The notes: generated by a model not told the origin, from the letters alone. Shown: positions 39,635 to 49,159, counted from the first letter of the stretch. The stretch is DNA of 64,000 bases from Novosphingobium panipatense (GCF_002149965.1 NZ_MSQB01000009.1:123440-187439), one strand, 5' to 3'. Numbers and translations are program-made.

Positions 39635-40423
39635 TTGCGCAGTCGAACCGGGATTGCTGCAGTAGTGTGCTGTGAGGTCGGGTAACGATGTCCGAATAAT
39701 AAGGCCAGTCAGAACGTCAGCATTGACCTTGCCGGCAATTACATCAGCCATTCCCGTCAAGGATCGCCATGGCCTTCTTCGACGCGAATGGATTGTCAGA
39801 TTCGGAATGAAGCCGGGCACGCGAGCCATATAATCGCGGTAAACCTCGCCGAAGTTGGCTAGCGCCTCCTTTTCCTCATGCCGAGCCAGCCGAATATACA
39901 TCACGACGAGCACCGGAAACATAGCAAGGGTCAAAAGGGTCGGCCATTGTAGCAAAAAGCCGAGCATGACGAGAATGAAGCCGACATATTGCGGGTGCCG
40001 GATCCGGGCATAAATCCCAGTAAGGGCCAATTGGTGTTTGCGCTGACTCAAGTGAAGGGCCGTCCATGCAACCGAGATCAGCCAGTAACCCACGCCGATC
40101 AGCACAAAGCTGGCGATGTGGAATGGACCGTAATGGGGATTAACTCGCCAGCCGAACATCATCTCCAGGAGATGTCCAGCATCGTGGCTCCACCAGTCGA
40201 CAGCGGGGAAATACGACTGGAGCCACCCCGAAAGCACGAAGATCGTGAGCGGGAAGCCATACATTTCCGCGAAGAGCGCTATGATGAAAGCGCTGAACGC
40301 CCCCAAACTGCGCCAGTCTCGTTTAGTTGCCGGCTTGAAGAAGCTGAACGCAAAGAGGATGAAAACGGCGGCGTTAACCAGCGCGAGCCCCCACAGACCA
40401 TAGCCATAGTCGGCGTGCGTCAT
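39569..40423 (-). CDS. Isoprenylcysteine-carboxyl-methyltransferase-like membrane methyltransferase
   Basis: 284-residue multi-pass membrane protein of the ICMT/phospholipid-methyltransferase type. Hydrophobic segments run at 10-30, 38-65, 105-120 and 150-172. The SAM-binding part has GIYARIRHPQYVGFILVMLGF and a HEEKEALANFGEVYRDYM segment, both hallmarks. The family normally ends soon after this (near residue 210). The last about 75 residues here are unlike the family and probably run-on translation after a lost 3' end, marking a junction at about 39.8 kb. Its start overlaps the DUF2933 stop (ATGA); such pairs are common in metal-resistance clusters. Confidence 0.78.
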   Translation of the reverse strand: MTHADYGYGLWGLALVNAAVFILFAFSFFKPATKRDWRSLGAFSAFIIALFAEMYGFPLTIFVLSGWLQSYFPAVDWWSHDAGHLLEMMFGWRVNPHYGPFHIASFVLIGVGYWLISVAWTALHLSQRKHQLALTGIYARIRHPQYVGFILVMLGFLLQWPTLLTLAMFPVLVVMYIRLARHEEKEALANFGEVYRDYMARVPGFIPNLTIHSRRRRPWRSLTGMADVIAGKVNADVLTGLIIRTSLPDLTAHYCSNPGSTAQSSWEGKFALHGQIRCGADARH

Positions 40424-40683
40424 CGCGACTCTCCTTCGATGCGGCCGTTGGGATTGGCCGGTAAGCCGGCGGGTGCCTGACCGGGCTCATGGCCATGCTG
40501 ATGCCCACCATGGCCGCGGTGCATGAACAGGTGCATGAGCGGGCAGGCGAGCAGGATGAGATAGGGCAGCACACCCAGGAAGTGCGCGGTATGCTCGGTG
40601 AGGAGGAAGAAGCTAGCGACGAGCAGGAAGCCGATCAGAACGATCTTGCCGCGCTTGCGCATGCGATGGTCATGTTCGCCCAT
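40420..40683 (-). CDS. DUF2933 small membrane protein
   Basis: 87-residue protein with two hydrophobic stretches (about 14-30 and 36-52) and the family signature FFLLTEHTAHFLG, then ACPLMHLFMH followed by His/Gly repeats (HRGHGGHQHGHE). The His-rich tail may bind metal. The family travels with copper and heavy-metal resistance genes. ATG 40683 is the first codon of the conserved part. Confidence 0.82.
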   Translation of the reverse strand: MGEHDHRMRKRGKIVLIGFLLVASFFLLTEHTAHFLGVLPYLILLACPLMHLFMHRGHGGHQHGHEPGQAPAGLPANPNGRIEGESR

Positions 40684-40935
40684 ATGCCGTCCTCTTCTGG
40701 TCAACGTCCGGGCAGCATAGGCTCGAGTCCAAGGAGCAAGGTATAAGTAGAGACCGAAGTCCCCCGGGCATCGCGCAGGCATGGGTAAGGCGATCGATGG
40801 GATCGGCCATCGGCGTTCGGGCGACGCAGCTGTCGGGGAGCAGCAGTCGTGCTGCGGATTTTGCGTATAGGCGTGCGGCGTCCGCGAACCAATGCTGCGC
40901 TCACGAACATAATCGTGAGAGGCAGGCCCGCGTCC

Positions 40936-42384
40936 ATGCAAAAGAGAAAGAAACGGCACCATTCCCGCGTGACCATCTTCGAGCGTGAAGCAAGGATCGA
41001 TCTGGCCAAGCGCCCGGCCGATGGTCTCGGCGTTGCCTTTCTCGGCGCATCGGGAACGGTCACAGGGTCGCGTTATCTGGTGGACGATGGTGAAACTCAG
41101 ATCGTGGTCGATTCCGGCCTGTTTCAGGGACCCAGGGATCTGCGCCGCCTTAATTGGGCATCGATCCCACCCGAAGTCGCGGATGTCGGCCAGGTGCTGC
41201 TGACCCACGCCCATCTCGATCACTCGGGCGCACTACCGCGCATGGCGCGCCTGGGCTGGGACGGGACCGTCCTTGCCACGCGGGCGACCGCGGCCCTGTG
41301 CGAGCTCCTTCTTCTCGACAGCGGCCATCTGCAGGAAAAGGATGCGGAGTTCGCCAACCAGCACGGCTTCTCCAGGCACCAGCCGGCGCTGCCCCTCTAC
41401 ACCCAGGCCGACGCGCGTCTGGCATTGCAGCTCTTCCGCCCGATCGAGTTCGGAGCGTGGCATGCAGTCACGGACGGCATCAGGGTGCGCTACCATCGCG
41501 CCGGCCACATCCTCGGCGCGGCGTCGATCGAGATCGACTGGAAGGGGCGGACAATCCTCTTCTCAGGCGATATCGGCCGTTACGGCGATGCGGTGATGAA
41601 GGATCCCGAGCCGCCCGCGCGCGCCGACTATGTCCTGGTGGAATCGACCTATGGCGATCGGCGCCACGAGCAGGTCGATCCGACAAAGACGCTTGGAGAT
41701 CATGTCGAGCGATGCGTCGAGAGAGGCGGGACGGTGGTGATCCCGGCCTTCGCCGTGGGACGGGTTCAGTCGCTTCTCTATCATTTCTCGCGTCTGCGCG
41801 CGCAGGGACGCCTCCGCGACATCCCGATCTTCCTCGACAGCCCGATGGCGATCAACGCGAGCGGGCTGATGTGCGATTTCATGGACGAGCATCGCCTGGC
41901 TCGCGCCGAGTGCGAAGCGGCGTGCAGCGTCGCGCACTATGTGCGCGAAGTGGAGGAATCCAAGGAACTCACCGCCAACCCCACCCCCAAGGTCATCATC
42001 TCGGCCAGTGGAATGGCAACGGGCGGCCGCGTGCTCCACCATCTCAAGCGCTTCGCGCCGGATGGGAAGAACCTCATCCTCTTCTCGGGCTTCCAGGCGG
42101 CGGGCACCCGCGGCGCCGCCATGATCGGCGGCGCCCGGACGATCAAGATCCACGGCGAGTATATCCCGGTCGAAGCCGAGGTCGCCAACCTGACGATGCT
42201 CTCGGCGCATGCCGACAGCGACGAACTCATGCGCTGGCTCGGGTCGCTGCACGAGGCCCCGCGCCACGTCTATGTCACCCATGGCGAGCCGACCGGCGCC
42301 CAGGTCCTGGCGAAGCGTGTCTCGGAGGAACTGGGTTGGGCATGCAGCGTACCGGCGCTGGGTAGCTGGGGCATGCTCGCGTGA
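40936..42384 (+). CDS. Beta-CASP metallo-beta-lactamase RNA exonuclease-like protein
   Basis: About 482-residue CPSF/RNase J-like enzyme. MBL motifs: LTHAHLDHSGALPRM (H-x-H-x-DH), GHILGAASIEI, FSGDIGR. Beta-CASP motifs: ESTYGDR, the AFAVGRVQ strand, SASGMATGGRVLHHL and LSAHADSDEL. All metal ligands are present, so it is probably an active RNA nuclease. The start is uncertain: ATG 40936 is proposed, but the conserved part begins about 35 residues later. The stop overlaps the next gene (GTGA), forming an operon with phosphorylase and PRPP-synthetase-like genes that suggests RNA breakdown to phosphoribosyl products (inference). Confidence 0.88.
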   Translation: MQKRKKRHHSRVTIFEREARIDLAKRPADGLGVAFLGASGTVTGSRYLVDDGETQIVVDSGLFQGPRDLRRLNWASIPPEVADVGQVLLTHAHLDHSGALPRMARLGWDGTVLATRATAALCELLLLDSGHLQEKDAEFANQHGFSRHQPALPLYTQADARLALQLFRPIEFGAWHAVTDGIRVRYHRAGHILGAASIEIDWKGRTILFSGDIGRYGDAVMKDPEPPARADYVLVESTYGDRRHEQVDPTKTLGDHVERCVERGGTVVIPAFAVGRVQSLLYHFSRLRAQGRLRDIPIFLDSPMAINASGLMCDFMDEHRLARAECEAACSVAHYVREVEESKELTANPTPKVIISASGMATGGRVLHHLKRFAPDGKNLILFSGFQAAGTRGAAMIGGARTIKIHGEYIPVEAEVANLTMLSAHADSDELMRWLGSLHEAPRHVYVTHGEPTGAQVLAKRVSEELGWACSVPALGSWGMLA

Positions 42385-43919
42385 AGCCCGGGATCATCGA
42401 GGACGCCGAAGCAGAGCCTGTCGCGACGACGCTGCGGGCACGCCGCATCGGCCTGTCGGCTGCCGGAAGCGATCTGATCGCGGTCATGCGCCACGACTGT
42501 CCCGTCTGCCGCTCGGAAGGTCTTGCGTCCCGCGCGCAGGTCGCGCTGCGCGCCGGCGGGCGGGAAATCGTCGTCTCGCTGCTGCACAGCTCCGCGGAGA
42601 CTCCAGCGCCCGGCGAGATCGGCCTCTCCGAATCCGCATGGCAGCGGCTCGGCGTCAGCGATGGCGATCCGGTCGAGATCGCGCACGCCCAGCCTCTCGC
42701 CTCGCTCGCCGAAGTGCGTCGGCGCATCTATGGCAATCGTCTCAGTGACGGGGCTTTTTCAGCGATCATCACCGACATCGCCGAGCGACGCTATAGCGAT
42801 GTCCATCTCTCGGCGTTCGTCACGGCCTGCTCAGCGGTCCCGCTCGATACGGACGAAACGATCAGCCTGACCAGGGCGATGGTCGATGTCGGCGAGCGAT
42901 TGCAGTGGCCCGGAACGGTCATCGTCGACAAGCATAGCGTCGGTGGCTTGCCGGGCAATCGCACCACGCCGATCATCGTCTCGATCATGGCCGCGGAGGG
43001 CCTGATCATGCCCAAGACATCGTCGCGGGCGATCACCTCACCGGCCGGCACGGCGGACACGATGGAGGTGCTGGCACCTGTCGACCTCGACGTTTCCGCA
43101 ATCCGCAAGGTGGTCGAGCGCGAAGGCGGCTGCATCGCCTGGGGCGGCGCCGTCAACCTCAGCCCTGCCGACGATGTGATCATCGGCGTGGAACGGGTGC
43201 TCGATATCGATGCCGTCGGGCAGATGGTCGCCTCGGTGCTGTCCAAGAAAATCGCGGCCGGTGCGACCCATCTGGTCATCGACATCCCGGTCGGGCCGAC
43301 CGCCAAGGTACGCGGCGCCGATGCCGCCGACACGCTCGAGCGGGCGCTGAGCTCTGTCGCCCAAGCCTTCGGGCTTCGCACGCGCGTGATGCGCGGCCCC
43401 GGCGCCGAGCCGATCGGACGGGGCATCGGTCCGGCGCTCGAGGCGCAGGATATCCTTGCCGTGCTCCAGGGGCAGCCGGGCGCCGAGGATCTCGCCCACC
43501 GGGCCTGCGAGCTGGCGGGAGGACTGCTTGAGCTCGCGGACGCAGCCCCGGCCCGCGAAGGTTATGCGCGTGCGCGGGCGTGCCTCGAAAGCGGCCGGGC
43601 CTGGGCCAAGTTCCAACGTATCTGCGAAGCGCAGGGCGGCATGCGGGCTCCACCGGTCGCCCGGTTCCAACAGGATATGATCGCTCCCTATAGCGGCCGC
43701 CTGGTGAGTATCGACAATCGCAAGCTCGCGACGGTCGCGAAGCTTGCCGGCGCGCCGATGGCCAAGGCCGCCGGCGTCGCGCTGCAGTGTCGGCTGAACC
43801 AGATGGTGGATGCCGGGGCTCCCTTGTGTAGCATTCATGCCGAGAGCCCGGGCGAGCTCGACTATGCGGCGGCCTATGCGGTGAGCGACGGGCCGATCTT
43901 CGGGATTGAAGCGCTATGA
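42381..43919 (+). CDS. AMP phosphorylase-like (thymidine phosphorylase family) enzyme
   Basis: 512-residue nucleoside-phosphorylase-family protein. The phosphate-binding signature reads DKHSVGGLPGNRTTPIIVSI (about residues 177-196), the AMP-phosphorylase form rather than the thymidine-phosphorylase KHSTGGVGD form. An N-terminal about 95-residue domain is also the AMP phosphorylase arrangement, and a C-terminal alpha/beta domain is present. The archaeal enzyme converts AMP and phosphate to adenine and ribose-1,5-bisphosphate. The GTG start at 42381 overlaps the nuclease stop. Often annotated as thymidine phosphorylase; the motif argues otherwise. Confidence 0.85.
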   Translation: MKPGIIEDAEAEPVATTLRARRIGLSAAGSDLIAVMRHDCPVCRSEGLASRAQVALRAGGREIVVSLLHSSAETPAPGEIGLSESAWQRLGVSDGDPVEIAHAQPLASLAEVRRRIYGNRLSDGAFSAIITDIAERRYSDVHLSAFVTACSAVPLDTDETISLTRAMVDVGERLQWPGTVIVDKHSVGGLPGNRTTPIIVSIMAAEGLIMPKTSSRAITSPAGTADTMEVLAPVDLDVSAIRKVVEREGGCIAWGGAVNLSPADDVIIGVERVLDIDAVGQMVASVLSKKIAAGATHLVIDIPVGPTAKVRGADAADTLERALSSVAQAFGLRTRVMRGPGAEPIGRGIGPALEAQDILAVLQGQPGAEDLAHRACELAGGLLELADAAPAREGYARARACLESGRAWAKFQRICEAQGGMRAPPVARFQQDMIAPYSGRLVSIDNRKLATVAKLAGAPMAKAAGVALQCRLNQMVDAGAPLCSIHAESPGELDYAAAYAVSDGPIFGIEAL

Positions 43920-44824
43920 ACCGTCCCGTGCTGTTCGCGCTGTCTGGCAGCGAGGCCCTGGCACAGCCGCTATCCGCCGCGCTCGATGCAGAGGTCGGCA
44001 CGATCGAGCATCGTCAGTTTCCTGACGGGGAAACCTATCTCAGGGTCGGAAACGACGTCAGCGACCGCGAGGTCATCCTGCTGTCCAGTCTCGATCATCC
44101 GGACGCCAAGCTGTTGCCGCTGCTGTTCGCAGCCGACACCGCGCGCGATCTTGGCGCTCGCAGGATCGGGCTCGTCGCCCCTTACCTCGCTTACATGCGC
44201 CAGGACATACGCTTCCATGCCGGCGAGGCGGTGACGTCGCGAACCTTTGCTGCGATCCTGTCTCGCCATCTCGACTGGCTGGTGACGGTCGATCCGCATC
44301 TCCATCGCTACCATGAATTGTCGGAAATCTACCGCATCCCAACCCAGGTTGTTCATGCCGCGCCGTTTTTGGCCTCGTGGATCAAGCGCAATGTCGCTCG
44401 CCCGCTGATCATCGGTCCGGACCTGGAAAGCGAACAGTGGGTCTCGCAGGTGGCGGCCGATGCCGATGCTCCGTTTCTCGTGTGCGAGAAAATCCGATCC
44501 GGCGACCGTCACGTCACCATCTCGATTCCGAATGCCCCAGCGTTTCTCGATCGCCAGCCGGTGCTGGTCGACGATATCGCCTCATCCGGTCGGACCCTCA
44601 CCGAGGCGGCGCGCCAACTGGTCGGCATGGGGTTCGCGCGACCGGATTGCGTGGTCGTGCATCCGCTTTTTGCCGGCGATGCAGCGCAGGTTCTGGGTGG
44701 GCTTGTCGAAAGGATCGTCAGCACGAACGCGGTTGCACATGCGTCGAATGATATAGACGTCATGCCAGCGATCGCGGAGGCCGTTCGCCACCGGATTGAA
44801 TGGCGTGCTGCGCGTCAGTTCTAA
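43916..44824 (+). CDS. prs: Ribose-phosphate pyrophosphokinase (PRPP synthetase)-like
   Basis: 302-residue phosphoribosyl-pyrophosphate-synthetase-family protein. HRQFPDGETYLRV near residue 30, the flexible loop RQDIRFHAGEAVTSR (about 91-105) and a PRPP-binding loop LVDDIASSGRT (about 219-229) are present. The usual pyrophosphate-loop segment reads DPHLHRYHELSE and lacks the regulatory features of the housekeeping class, so the enzyme may be specialised (for example making PRPP from ribose-1,5-bisphosphate or another sugar phosphate, inference). Overlaps the phosphorylase stop (ATGA). Confidence 0.87.
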   Translation: MNRPVLFALSGSEALAQPLSAALDAEVGTIEHRQFPDGETYLRVGNDVSDREVILLSSLDHPDAKLLPLLFAADTARDLGARRIGLVAPYLAYMRQDIRFHAGEAVTSRTFAAILSRHLDWLVTVDPHLHRYHELSEIYRIPTQVVHAAPFLASWIKRNVARPLIIGPDLESEQWVSQVAADADAPFLVCEKIRSGDRHVTISIPNAPAFLDRQPVLVDDIASSGRTLTEAARQLVGMGFARPDCVVVHPLFAGDAAQVLGGLVERIVSTNAVAHASNDIDVMPAIAEAVRHRIEWRAARQF

Positions 44825-44946
44825 GACGGAAATGAACGCCCGGCAAACGCTGTGCGCGTCCTCATCCATTGACCCTAAACGAGTCCGAACCAATCTCCTG
44901 AGATCTCCCTTTCGGAGAAAATCGCGGCAGGGAAGGAGGATATGTC

Positions 44947-45206
44947 GTGTCGCACACACGCTCGTTCATCGATCCCCTCGACGTTGCTGGGCACCTGAAG
45001 CTTGAGCCCGAAGTAAAGCGCGCCACCCTGCTATCCTGGGCGTCCGATCGCGCAGCCGTCAAGGGCCAACCCGCCCCCCTCGCCCGCCGGGCGCCAGTAA
45101 CCCGCTGCCGGTCGACGATGTGATGGAAGCGTAGCGATGGCTCGATCGCGCCGAGGGCGGCGCGGGCAACTCGCATGCATCGTCCGGAGCAGAGACCCGG
45201 CAATGA
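44947..45206 (+). pseudogene. Decayed small conserved gene (frameshift plus stop)
   Basis: A GTG start at 44947 has an excellent GGAAGGAGG site and encodes about 45 well-formed residues (EVKRATLLSWASDRAAVKG). The frame then loses its family pattern. One base shift restores SNPLPVDDVMEA, after which a TAG interrupts and RWLDRAEGG continues in the same frame to 45206. The rebuilt product resembles the small 'E-x-KR-x-L-x-SWASD...VDD(I/V)' proteins of alphaproteobacteria. Function unknown. Confidence 0.6.
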
Positions 45207-45386
45207 GCCGCAGCGACCGCGGCATTGGTGTGAGCGGAGTAGCCGAACCCTCACAGTTTCGCTGTCCTTCGCCGTTTTGCCTCGCCAAATTTTTACTCTT
45301 GACCTGGGACCATAGTCCAACGTGCAGAGAAGTATCCCTTGAAGCGCTGCCCTCGCGGCACTGCGTATTGATCGATCTCGGGGGCT

Positions 45387-46022
45387 ATGGGGAACAAGCG
45401 CGTCGTGCATATCGTCGATGACGAAGAGACAATACGAAAAGCACTAAGTTTCACGTTGCGGACCGCAGGGTTTGCCGTAGAAGCCTACGCTTCGGGGCCG
45501 GAGTTTCTGTTGAGCGCAGAGGACGCCGAGAAAGGCTGCGTGGTTCTCGACATGCACATGCCCGACATGGACGGCCTGCAGGTTCAGGCGGAGCTGACGC
45601 GACGCGGTATCGACATGCCCGTCGTGGTGCTGACGGGCAATGGCGATCCTACGCTCGCCGTACAGGCGATGAAGGCGGGCGCTGCCGACTTTCTCGCCAA
45701 ACCGGTCGAGAAGGCCGCATTGCTCGGCGCGATCGACCGCGGCTTCAGCTGGCTTGAGAGTATAGCCCGTCGTGCCTCCGAACAGGCCGACGCTCTTTCG
45801 AAAGCCGCGAGACTGACGCAGCGCGAACGGGCCGTTCTGAGAGGAATTTCGCGAGGCTATCCAAATAGCCTTATCGCAGATGAACTCGGCGTCACGTCGC
45901 GCACGGTCGAGCTGCATCGGGCCAGTCTGATGATCAAACTCAACGCGCAAAGCCTGCCCGACCTGTTGCGGATCGCTTTCGCCGTCGACCTGCACGAATC
46001 GACCGAAAACGGGCACCCCTAA
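45387..46022 (+). CDS. FixJ-family response regulator (orphan)
   Basis: 211-residue two-domain regulator. Receiver at about 5-120: acidic DDEE pocket, phospho-acceptor Asp in VVLDMHMPDMDG (about residue 54), Thr/Lys of LTGN and LAKPVEK. LuxR-type HTH at about 145-200 (LTQRERAVLRGISRGYPNSLIADELGV). No kinase gene is adjacent. The protein is a clear paralogue of the FixJ at 57219, so the FixL at 55694 could be its partner. It follows the nuclease/phosphorylase operon. Confidence 0.88.
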   Translation: MGNKRVVHIVDDEETIRKALSFTLRTAGFAVEAYASGPEFLLSAEDAEKGCVVLDMHMPDMDGLQVQAELTRRGIDMPVVVLTGNGDPTLAVQAMKAGAADFLAKPVEKAALLGAIDRGFSWLESIARRASEQADALSKAARLTQRERAVLRGISRGYPNSLIADELGVTSRTVELHRASLMIKLNAQSLPDLLRIAFAVDLHESTENGHP

Positions 46023-46048
46023 AATTCTCGGCCGTGCGATGCCGGATG

Positions 46049-46447
46049 CTATGCGGATCGGGCCGCGGCCAGTTCGGCGATGATCGGACAATCCGGCCGC
46101 TCGTCGCCTTGGCAGCGCTCAGCCAGGTCGATTAGCGTGTCGCGCAGCGCCGTCAACGCCTCGGCTTTGCGCTGAAACTCATCGGCGCGGGCAAGGGCAA
46201 GCCGCTTCACCTCCGCGCTGGCACGGCCGGTATTGGCCCAAAGGCTGAGCAACGTGCGGATCTCCTCGATCGGGAAGCCGAGATCGCGGGCATTGGCGAT
46301 AAACCGGAGGCGATGGAGGTCGCGCTCGCCATAGTCACGATAGCCAGCACCCCGACGCGCCGGCGCCGGGATGAGGCCGATCTTTTCATAATGGCGGATC
46401 ATCCGCTCAGAGACGCCGCTCTGCCGTGACGTCTCGCCGATGTTCAC
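46049..46447 (-). CDS. cueR: MerR-family copper-responsive regulator (CueR-like)
   Basis: 132-residue regulator. The N-terminal HTH ([23 protein letters not shown]) is followed by the dimerisation helix and a metal loop with Cys112 and Cys120 (C-x7-C), the same spacing and numbering as E. coli CueR, so Cu(I) sensing is well supported. It is downstream of the Cu-ATPase with a 4-nt overlap and probably activates the MerR-type promoter at 48828-48857. Confidence 0.9.
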   Translation of the reverse strand: MNIGETSRQSGVSERMIRHYEKIGLIPAPARRGAGYRDYGERDLHRLRFIANARDLGFPIEEIRTLLSLWANTGRASAEVKRLALARADEFQRKAEALTALRDTLIDLAERCQGDERPDCPIIAELAAARSA

Positions 46448-48801
46448 AGTGCTTTCCGGTTGAGGCGCAGCGCGTTGGTGACCACGCTCACCGAAGAGAG
46501 CGCCATCGCCGCCGCCGCGATAATGGGCGAGAGCAGAATACCGAACAGCGGATAGAGCGCACCCGCCGCTACGGGCACGCCCGCGACATTGTAGATGAAG
46601 GCGAAGACGAGATTCTGGCGGATGTTCGACATGGTCGCTTGGCTGAGCCGCCGCGCCCGGACGATGCCAGTCAGGTCGCCCTTGAGCAGCGTGACGCCAG
46701 CGCTCTCGATCGCGACGTCGGTGCCGGAACCCATGGCGATGCCGACGTCGGCGGCGGCCAACGCGGGGGCGTCGTTGACACCGTCGCCGGCCATGGCGAC
46801 GACCCGCCCCTCGCGCTTGAACCTGGCGACCACGGCGCTCTTCTGATCGGGCAGCACCTCGGCTTCGACCTCGTCGATGCCCAGGCGTCGGGCGACCGCT
46901 TCCGCGGTCGTGCGGTTGTCGCCGGTCAGCATGACCACGCGAATGCCCTCCGCCTTGAGCGCGGCGAGCGCTTCTGGTGTCGTGGCCTTCACCGGATCGG
47001 CGATCGCGAAGGCGCCGCCGACTGTGCCGTCGACCCCGATGAAGATCGCGGTGGCGCCATCCCGGCGCAGCGCGTCGGCCTGGCTGGCGAGCGCATCGGT
47101 CGCAACCCCTTCGTCGGCAAGGAACTGCGCATTGCCGAGGACGATGCGCCGCCCTTCGACCGTGCCGAGCGCGCCGCGCCCGGTCGGCGAGTCGAAGTCG
47201 ATGACGTCGCTCGTGACGATGCCGCGATCCTTCGCGGCCTCGACGATTGCCAACGCGAGCGGATGCTCGGACGCCCGCTCGACCGAGGCGGCAAGACGCA
47301 GCAGCTCGGCTTCGTCGAAGCCGGGCGCCGGCACGACCTGGGTGACGGCAGGCCGGCCTTCGGTCAGCGTGCCTGTCTTGTCGACGACGAGAGTGTCGAC
47401 CTTCTCCATATGCTCGAGTGCTTCGGCATTTTTGATGAGGACACCGAGCCCGGCGCCGCGGCCGACCCCGACCATGATCGACATCGGCGTTGCCAGCCCC
47501 AGTGCGCAGGGACAGGCGATGATCAGCACGGCGACCGCCGCCACCAGCCCATAGGCGAAGCGCGGCTCGGGACCCCAGATGCCCCAGGCGATGAACGCGA
47601 CGGCCGCGACCGCGATGACCACGGGCACAAACCAGCCCGACACCTGATCGGCCATGCGCTGGATCGGCGCGCGCGAGCGCTGCGCCTCAGCGACCATCTG
47701 GACGATGCGTGCGAGCATGGTATCGCGGCCGACCTTGTCGGCGACGATCACCAGCGCACCGGTCTGGTTGAGCGTGCCGCCGATCACTGTGTCGGCCTTT
47801 GCCTTGGTGACGGGCATGGATTCGCCGGTGACCATCGACTCGTCGAGCGAGGAGCGGCCGTCCTCGACTACGCCGTCGACCGGCACCTTCTCGCCCGGCC
47901 GCACCCGCAGGCGGTCGCCCACCGCAACCAGATCAAGGCTGATTTCCTCTTCGTTCCCATCAGAACCGATCCGGCGCGCGGTCTTTGGTGCAAGGTTGAG
48001 CAGCGCCTTGATCGCGCCCGAGGTGCGTTCCCGCGCGCGCAGTTCGAGCATCTGGCCGAGCAGCACGAGGACGGTGATCACCGCGGCCGCCTCGAAATAG
48101 ACGGCAACCATGCCGTCCTCGCCGCGGAAGGCCGGCGGGAACAGCTGAGGCGCGAGCGTCGCGATGACGCTGTAGATCCAGGCGACCCCGGTCCCCATCG
48201 CGATCAGGGTGAACATGTTGAAGTTGCGGGTCTTGAGCGAGGCCCAGCCACGCTCGAAGAACGGCCAGCCCGCCCACAGCACGACGGGTGTCGCCAGCAC
48301 GAACTGGATCCATACCGAGATAGACATCGGCACGAGGCGATGGATCGCGGGAAAGACATGCGCGCCCATCTCGAGGATCAGCACCGGGAGAGCCAGCACG
48401 AGGCCGACCCAGAAGCGCCGCGTGAAATCGACTAGCTCGTGGCTGGGGCCGCTGTCGGCGGTCACGGTCGCGGGTTCGAGCGCCATGCCGCAGATCGGAC
48501 AGGACCCGGGATGGTCCTGGCGGATCTCGGGATGCATCGGGCAGGTCCAGATCGTGCCTTCGGGCGCCGCGACCGGCGGCGTCGGCGGGCCGAGATAGCG
48601 CTCGGGATCGGCGATGAATTTGGTCCGGCAGCCCGCGCTGCAGAAATGATAGCTTTCACCGCTATGCTCGGCGTGATGCGCCGTGGTCGCCGGGTCGACG
48701 GTCATGCCGCAGACCGGGTCCTTGACGCCGGTCGCCGCTTTAGCGGTGCCGTGGCCGCCGCAGCAACCGCCGCCATGCGCCGCTCCATGTGTCTCGTTCA
48801 T
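46444..48801 (-). CDS. copA: P1B-type copper-exporting ATPase with YHS and HMBD
   Basis: 785-residue Cu(I) exporter. Order: Gly/Cys/His-rich N-terminus, YHS domain (about 26-70, CGMTV...FCSAGC), heavy-metal-binding domain (about 82-110, CPMHPEI...CPICGM), then the ATPase core with [10 protein letters not shown] (TM metal site), DKTGTLT (phosphorylated Asp) and a [10 protein letters not shown] hinge. ATG 48801 has an AAAGGAG site; a longer frame exists upstream but belongs to a decayed gene. The YHS plus HMBD N-terminus, not an HMA domain, is typical of CopF-like exporters. Shares the symbol copA with the unrelated multicopper oxidases in this window. Confidence 0.94.
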   Translation of the reverse strand: MNETHGAAHGGGCCGGHGTAKAATGVKDPVCGMTVDPATTAHHAEHSGESYHFCSAGCRTKFIADPERYLGPPTPPVAAPEGTIWTCPMHPEIRQDHPGSCPICGMALEPATVTADSGPSHELVDFTRRFWVGLVLALPVLILEMGAHVFPAIHRLVPMSISVWIQFVLATPVVLWAGWPFFERGWASLKTRNFNMFTLIAMGTGVAWIYSVIATLAPQLFPPAFRGEDGMVAVYFEAAAVITVLVLLGQMLELRARERTSGAIKALLNLAPKTARRIGSDGNEEEISLDLVAVGDRLRVRPGEKVPVDGVVEDGRSSLDESMVTGESMPVTKAKADTVIGGTLNQTGALVIVADKVGRDTMLARIVQMVAEAQRSRAPIQRMADQVSGWFVPVVIAVAAVAFIAWGIWGPEPRFAYGLVAAVAVLIIACPCALGLATPMSIMVGVGRGAGLGVLIKNAEALEHMEKVDTLVVDKTGTLTEGRPAVTQVVPAPGFDEAELLRLAASVERASEHPLALAIVEAAKDRGIVTSDVIDFDSPTGRGALGTVEGRRIVLGNAQFLADEGVATDALASQADALRRDGATAIFIGVDGTVGGAFAIADPVKATTPEALAALKAEGIRVVMLTGDNRTTAEAVARRLGIDEVEAEVLPDQKSAVVARFKREGRVVAMAGDGVNDAPALAAADVGIAMGSGTDVAIESAGVTLLKGDLTGIVRARRLSQATMSNIRQNLVFAFIYNVAGVPVAAGALYPLFGILLSPIIAAAAMALSSVSVVTNALRLNRKAL

Positions 48802-48827
48802 CGCCTCGCTCCTTTCGACGCCTGACG

Positions 48828-48857
48828 ATCTAGGGTCTGACACCGTGTCAGGGTCAA
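48828..48857 (-). promoter_or_regulatory. MerR/CueR-type promoter of the copper ATPase
   Basis: -35 TTGACC (48852-48857) and -10-like CTAGAT (48828-48833) with an 18-nt spacer that contains a perfect dyad CTGACAC-C-GTGTCAG (48837-48851). A long spacer with an internal dyad is the hallmark of MerR-family activated promoters; CueR is encoded in the same operon. Confidence 0.7.
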
Positions 48858-48897
48858 TACGTAATCGCCTAAGTGGCCAAATCGGCGGGCCCGTTCG

Positions 48898-49159
48898 CTT
48901 GGCCGCCATCAGGCCGGGGAGCACGCCGTCGGCATTGGGCTGGGTATCGTCGATGCCATCGAGCCGCTGCACGGTCAGGCGGAAGGCGAGCCGCATGAGA
49001 CCCGTGCTGGCGGCCATAATCGGCGATTACCAGGCGCCAATCCGGGCGCAGCATGGCAAGCATGGCGGCACGCCACCGCTTCTCCCGCGCCCACAGGCGG
49101 ATCGCGCGATCATAGTCTTTCGTCGATCCAGTCCCGCGCGGCGAGGTGTACGATTGCAT
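48898..49159 (-). pseudogene. Methyltransferase remnant (internal deletion and frameshift)
   Basis: Reading from 49159, the frame gives an N-terminal DYDRAIRLWAREKRWRAAML segment typical of class I methyltransferases, then jumps from LRP directly to [10 protein letters not shown], a strand that normally lies after the SAM-binding part. After another shift, [16 protein letters not shown] and [15 protein letters not shown] continue in a different frame. Tens of residues including the SAM motif are missing. It is a dead gene between copD and the ATPase, cut off just before the CueR-type promoter. Confidence 0.65.

Noticed and set aside
42381..43919. Thymidine phosphorylase (deoA)
   Set aside because: The phosphate-binding signature and the extra N-terminal domain match AMP phosphorylase rather than DeoA.
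46426..48435. 669-codon plus-strand ORF over the copper ATPase
   Set aside because: Antisense to an ATPase with all motifs intact; the translation is Asp/Arg/His-rich repeats typical of reverse-frame high-GC coding DNA.
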